In this document: one piece after another, positions 42,888-55,763 of the stretch
Layout of the letters: each line of letters opens with the position of its first letter
How positions within the stretch are numbered: position 1 is the first letter of the stretch
Assembly: GCA_013423385.1 (NCBI GenBank)
Contig: BLZA01000011.1
Location: 805,174 to 869,173 of the forward strand
Source of the DNA: Naganishia liquefaciens
Taxonomy: Eukaryota; Basidiomycota; Tremellomycetes; Filobasidiales; Filobasidiaceae
Direction of reading: 5' to 3'
Length of the DNA stretch: 64,000 nucleotides
The notes under the pieces: model-generated
The model's database searches: none
Seen by the model: the letters and a program-made list of their open reading frames with translations, nothing else
Told to the model about the DNA's origin: nothing
Translations under genes and position numbers: made by a program

Positions 42888-45260
42888 ATGACATCTCGAA
42901 CGGCTTCAGGCGGTTCCAATACCTCTTCCATCAGAATGCCGCGAAGTGAAATGCACACTCCGCACATGTTTGGCGGTTCACCTTCGCAAAGCAGCAGCGG
43001 TGCCTCATCGCCGCGTCGCGGAAGGGCAAGAATGCCCGTTATCATCATGAGCAGCCAGATGCCCCGATTGTCCGACCACCGCAAACATCCTTACAGTCAG
43101 CTCTCGCAATCTCCAGTTTCACCCAATCTCCTTCCGAAGGACACTCGTTCGAGCACGAGCTACACCCGCTTCGTCAATCGATCACGGCTTGCTCCTACGG
43201 ATCGACCACTGCAATCGCCCGTGATCCAGCCTCAAGTGGATGAGGTCCAGACTGATAGAATGCCTTCGCCATTGCTGCTGCCGCCGCAGCGTTCTAGCAC
43301 GGTCGAGACCTTGCAACCGCTGCGACGTCGACGGGCGAATCGACATCATTCTCCCATAAGCCAAGACGCGATGAACATCGATCTGTCGGGTTTGAACAAT
43401 AAACTCGGCTTCCATGTTCCGGCTCGGGAAACTATCACGCCACGAGGCTCGGACGACGAGAGCGAAGATCTGTTATACTTTGCGAAAAGACGAGGACGCG
43501 GATCCGGTGAAAGAGGCGGCGTGCGCAATTCCCGCAGCCTTTGCATCGAAGAAAAGGCTCTTGCAAAGTCCAGATTGGTGGACACACACCCTCGCCAGTT
43601 GAAAAATGCGATGTCCGCCGTGCCGGGATCACGAAATACTGGGATTCTCTCACCTCCAGAAAGGCGTGGGAGAAGTCGAGAGGTCAAGCCATGCTCAAGG
43701 TCTCTGAAATCCATTTCTCGCTCGGTCATTCCGTCAATGACTGTCCAAGAGCATGGCGATGACGCGAAGGACGTGATCAAAGAAAAAGTTTTTGCGGCAA
43801 CGGAAACGAGAACAGCAGAGGAGAAACGCTCTACCCACTTACCAGCAAATGCAGCCGGCAGCCCGCGCATGACGTTCCCGATACCAACTCGCTCGGCAGC
43901 ACAACCTACGCGAAGACCAATGGGAGAGCGCTCACTATCGCCTCGAGCGGTTTGTACCATAGGAACGTCCGCTGGAGCAGCGCCTGATGAGGCACAAAAA
44001 GACCGCTCGGAGGCTGGTCGGAAAATGAGCGCGAGTCAAGACCTTCACAGTAACCCTACAACGGCAATTTCCTCGCCCATTCTTCCGCCCAAGCCAGTGC
44101 GAGCGCTTTCGGAAAAGACTTGCCCGACAGTAATGAAGAATATGGTCTTTGCTCCTGCTAGTCCTGTCGGTACCAAAATAGAACTTGCGGACCCGGTTTC
44201 GTCGACATTATCCAGCAGCAGTAGTCTCCAGATGCCGCGCCGATCAGCGTCAATTTCACTCAAACGGATCCAAGATCAAGATCTAGAGACCATCATGGGG
44301 TCTTCTACAGTCAAAGTATCGTCTCCGATCACATCTAGATTCCCGACCTGGCATCACGATTTGGAAGGTGTTCGGCATGCAGAGACCGATCTCGCGGAAG
44401 AAGACCCGCCAAAGGCGCCGAGTAATCCGGCAAGTCACGGGCCTCTACATTGGCTGCGAGAAGCTGTGCCAAAAAGTGCCGAAGTAGTACCCAAAGCTCG
44501 AAACCTCCTCCAATTGGCCTCCACCAAATCACCGCGTGCTGTACGAGCTGCCTCTCACCAGATCATCACCGGTTTCTCCGGTTCCAATAACCCTGCCGAG
44601 AAGTCCGGAAGCTCCACTAGGATAGTGCTCAAACGTGGCCGAACCGCAAGCACCGCTACCGAAGGAGGGGATCAGAAGCGCCACTATACTCGCTGGGATG
44701 GTGTCGAAACCCGGATCACCGAAGAGGACCATCCTTTCCACTGGGCTGTCCTGCAGAGAAAGCACGAATTGCGAAAACAGAGCAGTAGACAAAGCCTCAG
44801 GCATGATCCCTTGTCTCGAGCGCACTTCCCAAAGTTGGCACACGACACCGCGACGTATCAGGACATCTCGCTATCAAGGAATCGAGCTACGTCGCCGCCA
44901 TCGCGTCATCATGAAACTCCTTCACGTGTAGTCTCTCTGTCTTCACTGACTCATCAAGCTGTTTCAAGCTTGGCTCGACCCGTTTCTTTTCGCCACAAGT
45001 CGGCTCCATTGCGAGTATCCGGTTGCAAGCACACTGGGGACAAACATCAGGACCTTTTGGGCGACATCCACCGATCCTCCATCAGCTATGAGTCGGTTCC
45101 GGATGCCGGTGGTTTGGTATCCCTTGCAGCCAGCTTCGACTCAAGACTAGCGTACAAAGCGTGCAAAAAGGAAGAGGGATACGTCGAGTTTGACAAGGTT
45201 CTCGGACTCGACAATCACCCTGCTGCGTACGAGGAAGAAGTCGGAGTTGGGGCGGATTGA
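42888..45260 (+). CDS. Intronless 790-residue Ser/Arg/Pro-rich protein, unknown function
   Basis: One uninterrupted frame from MTSRTASGGSNTSS to EEEVGVGAD. Most of it is disordered, with many basophilic kinase-like sites (RRSASIS, RGRTAS, RNRATS) and SP/TP dipeptides. The best-ordered part is near residue 600: QKRHYTRWDGVETRITEEDH then PFHWAVLQRKHELRK. The end has VSLAASFDSRLAYKACKKE. These fragments look like short conserved motifs in an otherwise loose protein, as in fungal polarity or signalling scaffolds, but I recognise no family. Lack of introns is unusual in this window, where almost every other gene of this size has several. No sign of transfer in composition is evident. Confidence 0.7.
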   Translation: MTSRTASGGSNTSSIRMPRSEMHTPHMFGGSPSQSSSGASSPRRGRARMPVIIMSSQMPRLSDHRKHPYSQLSQSPVSPNLLPKDTRSSTSYTRFVNRSRLAPTDRPLQSPVIQPQVDEVQTDRMPSPLLLPPQRSSTVETLQPLRRRRANRHHSPISQDAMNIDLSGLNNKLGFHVPARETITPRGSDDESEDLLYFAKRRGRGSGERGGVRNSRSLCIEEKALAKSRLVDTHPRQLKNAMSAVPGSRNTGILSPPERRGRSREVKPCSRSLKSISRSVIPSMTVQEHGDDAKDVIKEKVFAATETRTAEEKRSTHLPANAAGSPRMTFPIPTRSAAQPTRRPMGERSLSPRAVCTIGTSAGAAPDEAQKDRSEAGRKMSASQDLHSNPTTAISSPILPPKPVRALSEKTCPTVMKNMVFAPASPVGTKIELADPVSSTLSSSSSLQMPRRSASISLKRIQDQDLETIMGSSTVKVSSPITSRFPTWHHDLEGVRHAETDLAEEDPPKAPSNPASHGPLHWLREAVPKSAEVVPKARNLLQLASTKSPRAVRAASHQIITGFSGSNNPAEKSGSSTRIVLKRGRTASTATEGGDQKRHYTRWDGVETRITEEDHPFHWAVLQRKHELRKQSSRQSLRHDPLSRAHFPKLAHDTATYQDISLSRNRATSPPSRHHETPSRVVSLSSLTHQAVSSLARPVSFRHKSAPLRVSGCKHTGDKHQDLLGDIHRSSISYESVPDAGGLVSLAASFDSRLAYKACKKEEGYVEFDKVLGLDNHPAAYEEEVGVGAD

Positions 45261-46539
45261 CGCTTCTGCCTCCCTTGTCCGCAAAGTATTCTCTGTCTAC
45301 CTTCTACCTTCATAAGGACACTTGCTTGAGAACAGATCACATAGCATAGGCCAGACGAATGTCGCCTGCGCTCACATTCACCAACAGTTGTAAAAACACA
45401 TCTGCATCAGCACACATCGAGCGTGTCGAGTGTACGCTATACTGCGACACTCTTTTTGATATTATGGACATTGACTCAAGCTGACGCGCTCATGGCACTA
45501 AGTTCGCGCCCAGCGATCTGGAACGCAGAACAGGCATTCTCGAGAGCCTCAGTTGAGGAGAATCTGAGCGGCAACAAGATTCTATGACACGTCATAAAGG
45601 GGAATGCAAAGGAGTGCAGGGAAACCGCAGCAAACCGCATCCGAAACATGAGCAAGCAAGCTATCAGTTTCTGATGGGCGAGCTCGAGAACAATGGCATG
45701 ATATCCATCATGAAACGCGGAGGACAATGTGCAGACAAGCGTGGACACTGCGGACTCTCCTCGGATCCCGAAAAGCCTCTCAAACAGGACACGCCCTACG
45801 CGCTTACAGTCCTTAGATTCACAATGATGTTATGGACCATTCGACGAGAACAAAGCCAGGGGCTGACCATGTCCTGATGTATGGCATCGAATCTTGATGG
45901 AAGCTGGAAACGAGGCACGTATAAAGCATGGGGACGCGCGGAAGGAGACCCGCATGTAGATTGATGCCCCATGACACTAGATCCTCTGCTCTCTCTACCT
46001 CTGGTCGTACAGTACCCGTTCTTTCCGATCAAACACCGCCCACCTTCGTCATTCGTTTACAGCAGCCTGAAGACCGTTCATCACCTTGGACTTGTCCTCC
46101 TACTATACAATCGATACCTCTCTGCTCATCAGCGCGAAACCCCCTTTACTTCGAAGAGTCTCTGCTATCGTCTTTGGTCGAAACATCAACGCCCTCCATA
46201 CACCAAAATCCTCTTCGTTCTCTCCTTTGTCCCTTTGTCAGGCTTCGTCATCATCAGCCGCAACCCATATAGAAATCAGAACCCTTTCTCGTCGAAGGAA
46301 TCGCTCCTACAACGGAATTATACAGTTTCGTCATCCGCCTTTCATTTTTTCTGGGGTTTTATATCGCCATTGTTCTGTTTTTGACCTCAAGACACTACAA
46401 AGGTCCGTTGCGATAATGGAAGACATTGATCGAGTATTCGCTGAACCTGATTCTTATACGCAAGAGCTTCATCTTGATCTAGATTAGACGGGATCGTTCT
46501 CTATCGAGCGAACCACGATTTGCCGACCATAACTCAGCC
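45261..46539. promoter_or_regulatory. Long intergenic and leader region upstream of CPK1
   Basis: About 1.3 kb. The distal half has frames on both strands (45476-45877) with no recognisable domain. The proximal half is very T/C-rich (about 45990-46390), typical of a fungal promoter and long leader. A short upstream reading frame at 46416-46487 lies just before the kinase start. Confidence 0.45.
46416..46487 (+). promoter_or_regulatory. Candidate upstream ORF in the CPK1 leader
   Basis: ATG-started frame MEDIDRVFAEPDSYTQELHL plus three residues, ending TAG 52 bases before the kinase ATG. It is acidic and compact, and lies where the transcript leader is expected. If transcribed it would affect ribosome access to the main start. 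Confidence 0.35.
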
Positions 46540-48214
<1,675 letters not shown>

Positions 48215-48864
48215 ACAAACTGGATCCAGCTAGCCAGTTTTCTGTTCATAGTCAGGACCCTGTAGGATGAATGATCAGGATATCTAGGATAACGAATGCT
48301 GCTTGTGCTGTAAGATCGATTTGTCTTCCTTTCAACAGTCATCTAGCAGTCTGCCATGACATATATGATTCTGTCGCTCTCGAGCCATCTGTACGGAGAT
48401 CTGAAGTAGAGTCGCACAACATTAGGCTTGCAGTCCGCATGTTCCAAAGAACCTTTCACCCGAAAGAGCTGATAAAGTCGAGCGCGCTCTCGAGATTGCG
48501 TCAAGTGAGACAAATCCGAATCTGCGCCAGCATTCCAAATTTCCAAGAGCCAGCCGAAGACGCCGATGACTAGCGAAGTGGACGAACCACGGGAAGGCTG
48601 TCTTCATACAACTCGTCGAAGCAGCCAAGCAACGTAGACCTCTGCCGCCTGTCGGGACGATAGCACTTGCCTTTTGAACCCTTCCGGACTCTTCGACTGA
48701 AACCTCGACAAGATATTCCTCTCAAAAGTCCTTCGCCCGAAGCGACAACAAACGATCTTGACAAACACCAAATATCACCAGCACTGTTTGCGGACACGAC
48801 TACTTCTTTCAGACGGAGTTTCCTTCAGATAACCAGCAAGATCCCCTTGTGACGACATAAAACA
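48215..48864. other. Intergenic spacer CPK1 / HOM3
   Basis: About 650 bases between two plus-strand genes: the kinase 3' end and the HOM3 promoter. Short frames on both strands; nothing supported. Confidence 0.45.
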
Positions 48865-51153
48865 ATGCAGCCTAGCTTGTCCGGAGCATCGACGCCGACC
48901 GGTGTCTTGTCCTCTCTATCCATCCTCAAAGGGAACTCGCTCGATGCAACTGCACCATGGGTGGTGCAGAAATTCGGAGGTACCTCAGTTGGAAAGTCTC
49001 TTGATAACATTGTAATCATAGCCGAGTGAGTCTTCATAGCACGATCTACAAGTAAACCAGGGTCATTTCTCACGCGATCGTCCTTCTTACAGCTCGTATC
49101 TCGCTCAGCACAAGGTCGCTATCGTTTGCTCTGCAAGGTCTGGCACCACGAAAGCGCTTGGTACAACGAATCTGCTCTTACAGGCGTCAAAAGAAGCACT
49201 TCGTCCGCCGAATGGTGCCGCAAATCCGGGATACAGTGGCTTGACATCCGGGACTCAGACACCGCTGTACCCCAAGCGGGTTGGTTCAGGATTCTTTGGA
49301 TCGAGTGGTTCTGCATCTGACAAGGACAAGATGTCGTCGTCTATCGCATCGCTTCGAGACCTCAAAATGACCGGGAGCGGGTATTCACGCTCAGCATCAC
49401 CGTCGCCATTCCAGTCTTCCGCCAATCCCTCATCGCCGTCCGCTACACAGACCGAATCCGGACGAGACAGCCCCGACTCGTATTTATCGGCCTTCCATTT
49501 GACGGTGGATATCCTGAAGCGGGACCACATTGAAGCGGCACGAAAGCAGGTTCAGGACCAGGAGCTGCTAGAAGAGCTGATACACGAGTTGGAGAGGGAT
49601 TGTGAGAGTCTGAGAAGTTTCCTGTCCGCTGCCCAAGTAAGCCCCGGCTGAGCATACCAGGGTCAACTAGTTGCTGAGAAACTCTGCGGCAGATCATCGA
49701 CGAGATCTCATTGCGGAGTCAGGACTCCATTGTGGGAATGGGAGAACGAATGGCATGCAAGATCGTCGCAGCAGCCTTGCGTGATAGAGTGGGCACTTCT
49801 TACATATGTCTCGGCACGGTGCGCTGACTCCCTCCTCGAAAAAGGGAATCGACTCCGAATTGGTCCTGCTTGACAATATTGTAGACGATGCGCTTGGTGG
49901 AGCTATCGAAGAAGCTGCTACGCTGGGAGGCGATCAAGGTGCTGCTCAGCTGGACCAATCCTTCTACGACAAGCTATCGGAACGACTCGGCGAGAGGCTT
50001 CGACTATGTGGATCGCGTGTACCCGTCATCACCGGTTATTTCGGCACCGTTCCAGGTTCATTACTGGCACAAATCGGTCGAGGATACACAGATCTCTGTG
50101 CGGCCTTGTGCGCTGTCGGCCTGTCTGCGGCAGAGTTGCAAGTGTGGAAAGAGGTGGACGGTATCTTCACGGCAGATCCACGCAAAGTTCCCACGGCGCG
50201 CCTGGTGCCCATCATTACTCCGGACGAAGCAGCGGAATTGACTTACTACGGTAGCGAGGTCATCCACCCCTTCACCATGGAGCAGGTGATTCGCGCTAAA
50301 ATCCCGATCCGTATCAAGAATGTCGATAATCCAGCAGGACAGGGCACGATCATTTACCCACAGGAAGAGAGTATGGTCAACGGCCACACTGCTTCGGAAG
50401 CTGCTAGCTCAGGCATTCCTGCAGCCGGACCCAATGCCGTTAAGCTTCCCACAGCTGTCACCATCAAAGACAACATTGTCGTTTTGAACATCCATTCGAA
50501 CAGGAAAACCATCTCGCACGGATTCCTGGCGCGAATTTTCGGCACACTGGACAGGGCGGGTGTGGTTGTCGACCTGATCAGCACGAGTGAAGTACATGTA
50601 CGTCTTTTGGCCGGTTTGCTTCCACGGTTTGCCGGCTAAATGGCCAATCTGCCCATATCAGGTCAGTATGGCCATGCAGGATTTCAGCAACAAGAAAGCC
50701 CTTGATCGTGTAGTTCGTGATCTGGAGAAAATTGGCCATGTAAGTCTGAACCCAAATCCGTCTCGACTTCTCTAATTTGGCTTCGCGCAGATCACTGTAT
50801 CGCACGACATGGCCATTTTGTCGCTGGTCGGAGGCCAGATGCGTCATATGGTTGGTACAGCTGGAAAAATGTTTGCTACCCTGGCCGACGGCAACATTAA
50901 CATCGAGATGATCTCGCAAGGGTGAGCTTTTATTAGGTGCATACGGTCGCAATTTTATTGATTGGCGCCATACCGCTACTTTACTTCCAGTGCGAGCGAG
51001 ATCAATATCAGCTGTGGTAAGTAGATCGCTTCGGGCCAACTCTTTTCATGCTAATTGCAGCCATCAATAGTTATCGACAACCGAGACTCCATTAAAGCTC
51101 TCAATCTCATTCATCAGTCGTGCTTGACCGCGCCTCCCGCATCCATGTTTTAA
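48865..51153 (+). CDS. HOM3: Aspartokinase
   Basis: Phosphorylates aspartate, the first step to threonine, methionine and homoserine. The N-terminal block WVVQKFGGTSVGKSLDN is the aspartokinase signature, preceded by about 35 polar residues. A long Ser/Pro-rich insert follows within the kinase domain (about 49240-49470), then LERDCESLRSFLSAAQ. After an intron come IIDEISLRSQDSIVGMGERM and ALRDR|GIDSELVLLD, VITGYFGTVPGSLLAQIGRG and YTDLCAALCAV, with VDGIFTADPRKVPTAR. C-terminal ACT domains: ITVSHDMAILSLVGGQMRHM and GNINIEMISQGASEINISCV, likely threonine sensing. It ends HQSCLTAPPASMF. About seven exons. The intron before GIDSEL starts gtgggc and replaces a frame that would stop early. Confidence 0.94.
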
Positions 51154-51706
51154 GTAAATAGGCAGCGTGCAATAAAGACATGCACCAGAGCGCGACTACG
51201 CCACTCGCCCTCAACTCGAGCCGAACATCGGGATACCGACATAACAACACCGAAATAGATCAACACATACGTTTCATAATACGTCTCGGCTCCAACGCCA
51301 CTTCGCATCGCAGCGATGTCTGCCCTTACCGCTGTATTGATAGGTTCATCACCTTTTGTATCTTTTGTACAGAGACGTAAACGCAATTTGGACTCGCAAT
51401 GGTTTGTAGCACTATCTCATACCGAAATTTACCCGGTCGTCTACTCGTCGGTGAATTACCCCCGTCATTCAGTTCGGAAGTAGAACGAGAACGGCTGCAA
51501 CAAAGGTGCAGAAGAAGGCGCGGATCTTTCGCGTTTCAGATTCAGACACGGTCGATCGTTCGCAGCACTACAACGGTATCATTATCAATCACTCGTCATC
51601 CTGATGAGGACTTTTCCCACAGGATCATTCCAGTCAAAAGCTCGGACACCCATCATCCAACAGCACGATCAAGCGAAGCGAAGCACAACGCGGCATTGTC
51701 AATCTG
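51154..51706. other. Intergenic spacer HOM3 / coiled-coil gene
   Basis: About 550 bases holding the HOM3 3' end and the next promoter. No supported gene on either strand. Confidence 0.45.
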
Positions 51707-52922
51707 ATGGCGAAACCAAAGACCAAAAGTGCCGTGAAAGGAGGCGTTGGTGAGCCCGGTCCGTCCAGCTCGAATCTTGCGACAAACTGTTTTCCGATAT
51801 CTTTCAGCTAAAGGCAAAAGTAGTACTGTCAGCACAGCTCCGAGGGGCAAAATTGCAGCGGCTCCCACCAAGAGTAGCAAAGCGCATGCGCGACGGGTGC
51901 AAGATGAGAGTGCCAACGATGATCACGACGACGACGAAGAGGAGATCCAGTCGATCGGGGAGATTGATCATATCGACAAGCATGGTCAACGCATGTCCGA
52001 GTCTCAGGAAGCACCGGAGCTGGTAGGGTCGGCTTTTCTCGAGACGCAGCAAAAGGACGAGTGAGTCGAGACTTCTTCTAGATTGTGTGCTGTTTGCGGT
52101 GCTAATGCTCGGCATGGCAGAATGGCGGAACTGAAGAAGCGACTCGAGAGTTAGCTACCTTCTCTGTTATCCGCACTGTCTCTGCAAATTCTGAAGAGTT
52201 CTACAGATAAACGGTTGTCAAAGCTCAAGAAGACGATGACTTCTCGTGTGTCACAATTCGATGAGATGTATGCCAAAGGCTTGGAAGAGCTGGAGCAGGT
52301 TGAGCAGTCGTCAGGAGAGAAGAAGCTGTATGTATTGGCTCCAGAACTAACGACAAGTGAAGTTGACAAGGTGTACTGGTTCAGACAGCAGATGTTTAAC
52401 GTTTTCAAGACCTTTCTCGACGATGCCACGCGTAAACCTGAGGAGAAACCCAAAGATCTGATGGAGATTTTGGAACCTCTAGAGGTACGCAATCATGTCG
52501 CCCGCAATCTTTTCGAGTGCCAAACAATTTCCTTCTCCTACATGATCGCAGAGCGCATCTAAGGAGGTCGGCACCGCTTGCTACAAATTCGCCAAACGCG
52601 ACCTGGCCGCCAAAGGGGAGGTTCTAGCCAAGACGCGCGAACTCAGTAAGACACCATGCAAATCTTCAAGCATCACGCTCATACCTGGTTTCTAGCGAAC
52701 TCTCGTCCTAAGCGTTTCGCTGAGTCGGCTCAAGATATCGCTCATTACGTCACTGAGGAACTGCACCAGATGCAGCAGAAGAACGAGGTGGGCAAGCTCG
52801 GGCTTGTCATTGTTTTGGGATCCCCTTGCTGAGGCTCTTTCACCTTTTAGGATCGACTTGACGCGAGAAAATTCCTCAAAGAACACTTCAAGATGCTTGC
52901 CAAATACAGTGGCAGCGCGTGA
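51707..52922 (+). CDS. Coiled-coil protein of unknown function, probably nuclear
   Basis: Starts MAKPKTKSAVKGGV, then after gtgagc...tttcag AKGKSSTVSTAPRGKIAAAP, a basic Lys/Ser/Ala-rich lead that could bind nucleic acid or direct nuclear import. An acidic run (DDHDDDEEEIQSIGE) follows. The rest is helical: MAELKKRLE, NKRLSKLKKTMTSRVSQFDE, MYAKGLEELEQVEQSS, VYWFRQQMFNVFKTFLDD, CYKFAKRDLAAKGEVLAKTR, AHYVTEELHQMQQKNEDRLD, and a final basic helix ending YSGSA. Heptad-like spacing suggests a coiled coil. Seven or so exons, about 290 residues. Kinetochore and spindle subunits often have this form, but I see no family signature. The gene ends 143 bases from the convergent GUP1 stop. Confidence 0.65.
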
Positions 52923-53064
52923 ACCGTCGGGCGATTTTGCAATTCAAAAGTCTGCCAGGCGTGCGTAGTCGTTACCGTTCGTGACTGGGTTTGCATGTTG
53001 CTCGTCGATTTCGGTGGGAGAATCTGACCATCGATACATCCGGCACTTGGACTTGATACAATCA

Positions 53065-55264
53065 TTAACACTTCCGGTGTACACCTTGACGGAGTTCCTC
53101 TTCTCTATATTCAAACATGATTTGCACGCCAACGAAAATGCAGCTGCATGCAAAGATGACGAAATATACTCCTGCAAAAGCGTATGAAATTTATTAATAG
53201 GCACAACGACTTTAACATTCATTTGACTTACCTTGCCAAGTTGCCACCAGCTCCTTCAGCATGTACCGCACCCCTTCGATACCAATTGCAAAGCCCACTA
53301 GATTCGCGATCATCATGAGAAGTATGTTGCATACAGCGCCTGCGGCGCATACATGCCGATACCAGGAGTTGCGACCATACTGGATCAGACAAGGGGGAGT
53401 TAGCCAAAGGAACACGTTTGAACTGATCAAGCGGAGCGCACCCTGGATGCCGGCAATATCTTTTTGCCGATGATTTCGGGAAGGATGAATAGACTGATGA
53501 GCCATCCCCACGTAAGCAACCGGAATGAAAGGTCGTGCCATAGGGCTACAAATGTGAAGACGAGGGTTGTCGCGAGAATGAGATTGTCGCTCCCTCCCAA
53601 CGGCACGTAGATGTACCTAGGCACCGGACGGGGGCAACACTCAGCCATGTCTTGCGGCACGAGATCGTCAGGAAAATGCAGCTTACCGGACAGTCCATAG
53701 ATTATAACTTCGATGCCAGCTACGCCAGAAACCCATCGTTGAATAGTTGTTGGCCATACATCGAACCATATTCTCAGGCGCGTCCATCCCGTCTGCCAAA
53801 GCCCACAGGCGGAAGAATCGCCAAGGCACAAGAAGCTATGCGACTTCGTCAATATCTCGGAACGCAGAGTCTCTTTGCAAACCTACTTTCAGCCAGACGA
53901 CAATCAAGTTCCAGAATCCGATCATGGAGAGCTCTGCCGGTGTATCGCCGTGCCAAGCCCCAGAATCCTTGATGGCGACAACGTAGAGATAATGCAGAAC
54001 AAATTCCATTGTCAACAAGCATGCAAGAAAGCGAATGGCGTAGTTTAGAAGTGCACGTCGTGTTGGAGGAGCCGGGTAGCGGATTTGCCAAGTAAAATCG
54101 TTGAATGACATGATGGGTCCAGCGATGTACAATGGAGGGTAGATGGCGTATGCGAAGAAGTCCGCCAGGGAGTATGCTGATAGTGGCAGACTCGTTTTCA
54201 CTCGCTCCTTATAGCTTGATGGCAGAGTTGGCGGTGTCGATTGCGCTGACAGTCTGTGACTCGGGCTCGCATCATTGCGCCCGTTAAGAGAGGCCCAGTG
54301 GTAATCCATGCCGTATGAAATGAGTCGAAGCATGGTGATATTGAAATTGACATGCCAACGTGGAAGCAAACCGGAGTGAGAATCCTACCTAGACGGAAAG
54401 CAGGCATGATGAGCGAATCCAGGATCGACGTCAAAATAGACCAAGCAAACCCGTACCAAAAATGCGAGAGATGAGTGGATAGCTTTCAGGCTGTATCCTT
54501 CATAATAGTCATTCGCGAAGAGCATCGCCCCATTGAATGACCACACGATCGCCGGCGTAAGCCATGTCGGAGCGCGTCCGCGCTCGACTCTCCGCACTGC
54601 CCACGCCGTCAACGCCCAGTTGATGAACACGATAAGTCCAATCTTGAACGCTCCGATGCCGTGCAAGAGGAGCAGCATGCACACCTCGAAGGCAACAAGG
54701 AACCAAGTCTTTGTCCATTGAGGGAAGTAGCGTGGCTGGAAGGCGGAGAAAAGGCGTGAGCAAGCGAGGTAGGCTACGGACAAGCCGATCAGGGCGGGAA
54801 TGTTTCGACGGAAGGTTCTGTATTGGGGATCTGAGATATCCTGTCAAGTCGTGAAACTTGAGTCGGAGCGGTCCATGTAGCATAGGGGAAGCAGCTCACA
54901 GCTTTTCGACCTGGAATCCATCCGTCGCTAAGGCGATATGCGTAATTGAGGTAGTTTGCATGTAACTCTGAATCAGGGGAATGAGGAAGGTCGCAGAGAA
55001 ACCTTTTCGAGAGTGGGACTCACTATCGCTAAGCTTGTACGGTATCCATACCATCAAAGGCACCACGACTGCGAATACCATTGTATAAATGCGGAACTCG
55101 AGCGTTGACCATCTTGCCTCCGTCGTTGCTGAAGACGGAGTCCCACGACGTGTGTCGGAATCTGGTATATGTACCGTAAACTGCGTGATGCCTTTCCTCC
55201 TGTCTGTTAGGTGTCCGTTCTGCATTGTGGGAGCGTTTCCCGTGGAGATCACAGGCAATTCCAT
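53065..55264 (-). CDS. GUP1: MBOAT-family membrane O-acyltransferase GUP1
   Basis: ER multi-pass acyltransferase that remodels GPI anchors in yeast. It starts [19 protein letters not shown]; the first span is [20 protein letters not shown]. Family blocks: [20 protein letters not shown] (residues spanning a splice), [54 protein letters not shown], ending ImSFNDF, then [20 protein letters not shown]-type ([19 protein letters not shown]) with the MBOAT His, and [19 protein letters not shown] with the second conserved His. The final exon reads [20 protein letters not shown] and [13 protein letters not shown]. About ten transmembrane segments and eight exons. The tail end at 53065 is defined by the frame matching GUP1 homologues. 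About 560-600 residues, normal. Confidence 0.93.
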
Positions 55265-55763
55265 GCGGGACGACTGAGCGGGCAGTGTCTTCTAGCGACA
55301 CATGTCAAAACTCGATGAAAGGCGACTCGGGTGTCAGGGTTCAGAGCGACAACCGACCTCGGTGCGGATATAAAACGCGTCAAGGCATGTCTCAGGTTAC
55401 TCAATACCTTGATCGCGCTCGCTCATACATGCCTCCTGGTACTCATCAGCTGCAACTTCCGGCCGAAAGTACAAGTTTTTAATAAGTCGACGCTCTCAGA
55501 GCGAAGAGGATGGTACGATCGTTTTCTCTTTGCTACCTACTTTCTTTCCACCCGCGAACAAGAAGATATTCATCTCGCGTGGTCGACGCCGTTCTTTCAC
55601 GCGTTCTCTGAACGATTCAGCCGATTTCACAGGTACGCCAATTTCTTTCATGTCATATACGATTACACTAGCACCGTGAGATACTGGCATTGGAAATACA
55701 GCTTACACTTCTCCGGAGACCCTTTACCACCTGCTGAAGACGCACGACCGGCTGAATATGCAA
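55265..55763. other. Spacer between GUP1 start and transporter stop
   Basis: About 500 bases containing the GUP1 promoter and the transporter 3' end. A long plus-strand open frame crosses it but lacks an ATG. Confidence 0.45.

Noticed and set aside
45476-45877. Overlapping frames on both strands upstream of CPK1
   Set aside because: Neither has recognisable motifs; the two shadow each other, and neither fits the splice style of neighbours.
46086-46415. Extended frame in the CPK1 leader
   Set aside because: The first codon is TTG and the region is a pyrimidine-rich leader; only the ATG-started frame at 46416 is kept as a candidate.
49806-49850. Early start frame MSRHGALTPSSKK in HOM3
   Set aside because: It is intron sequence: splicing from gtgggc to gaaaaag restores ALRDRGIDSEL.
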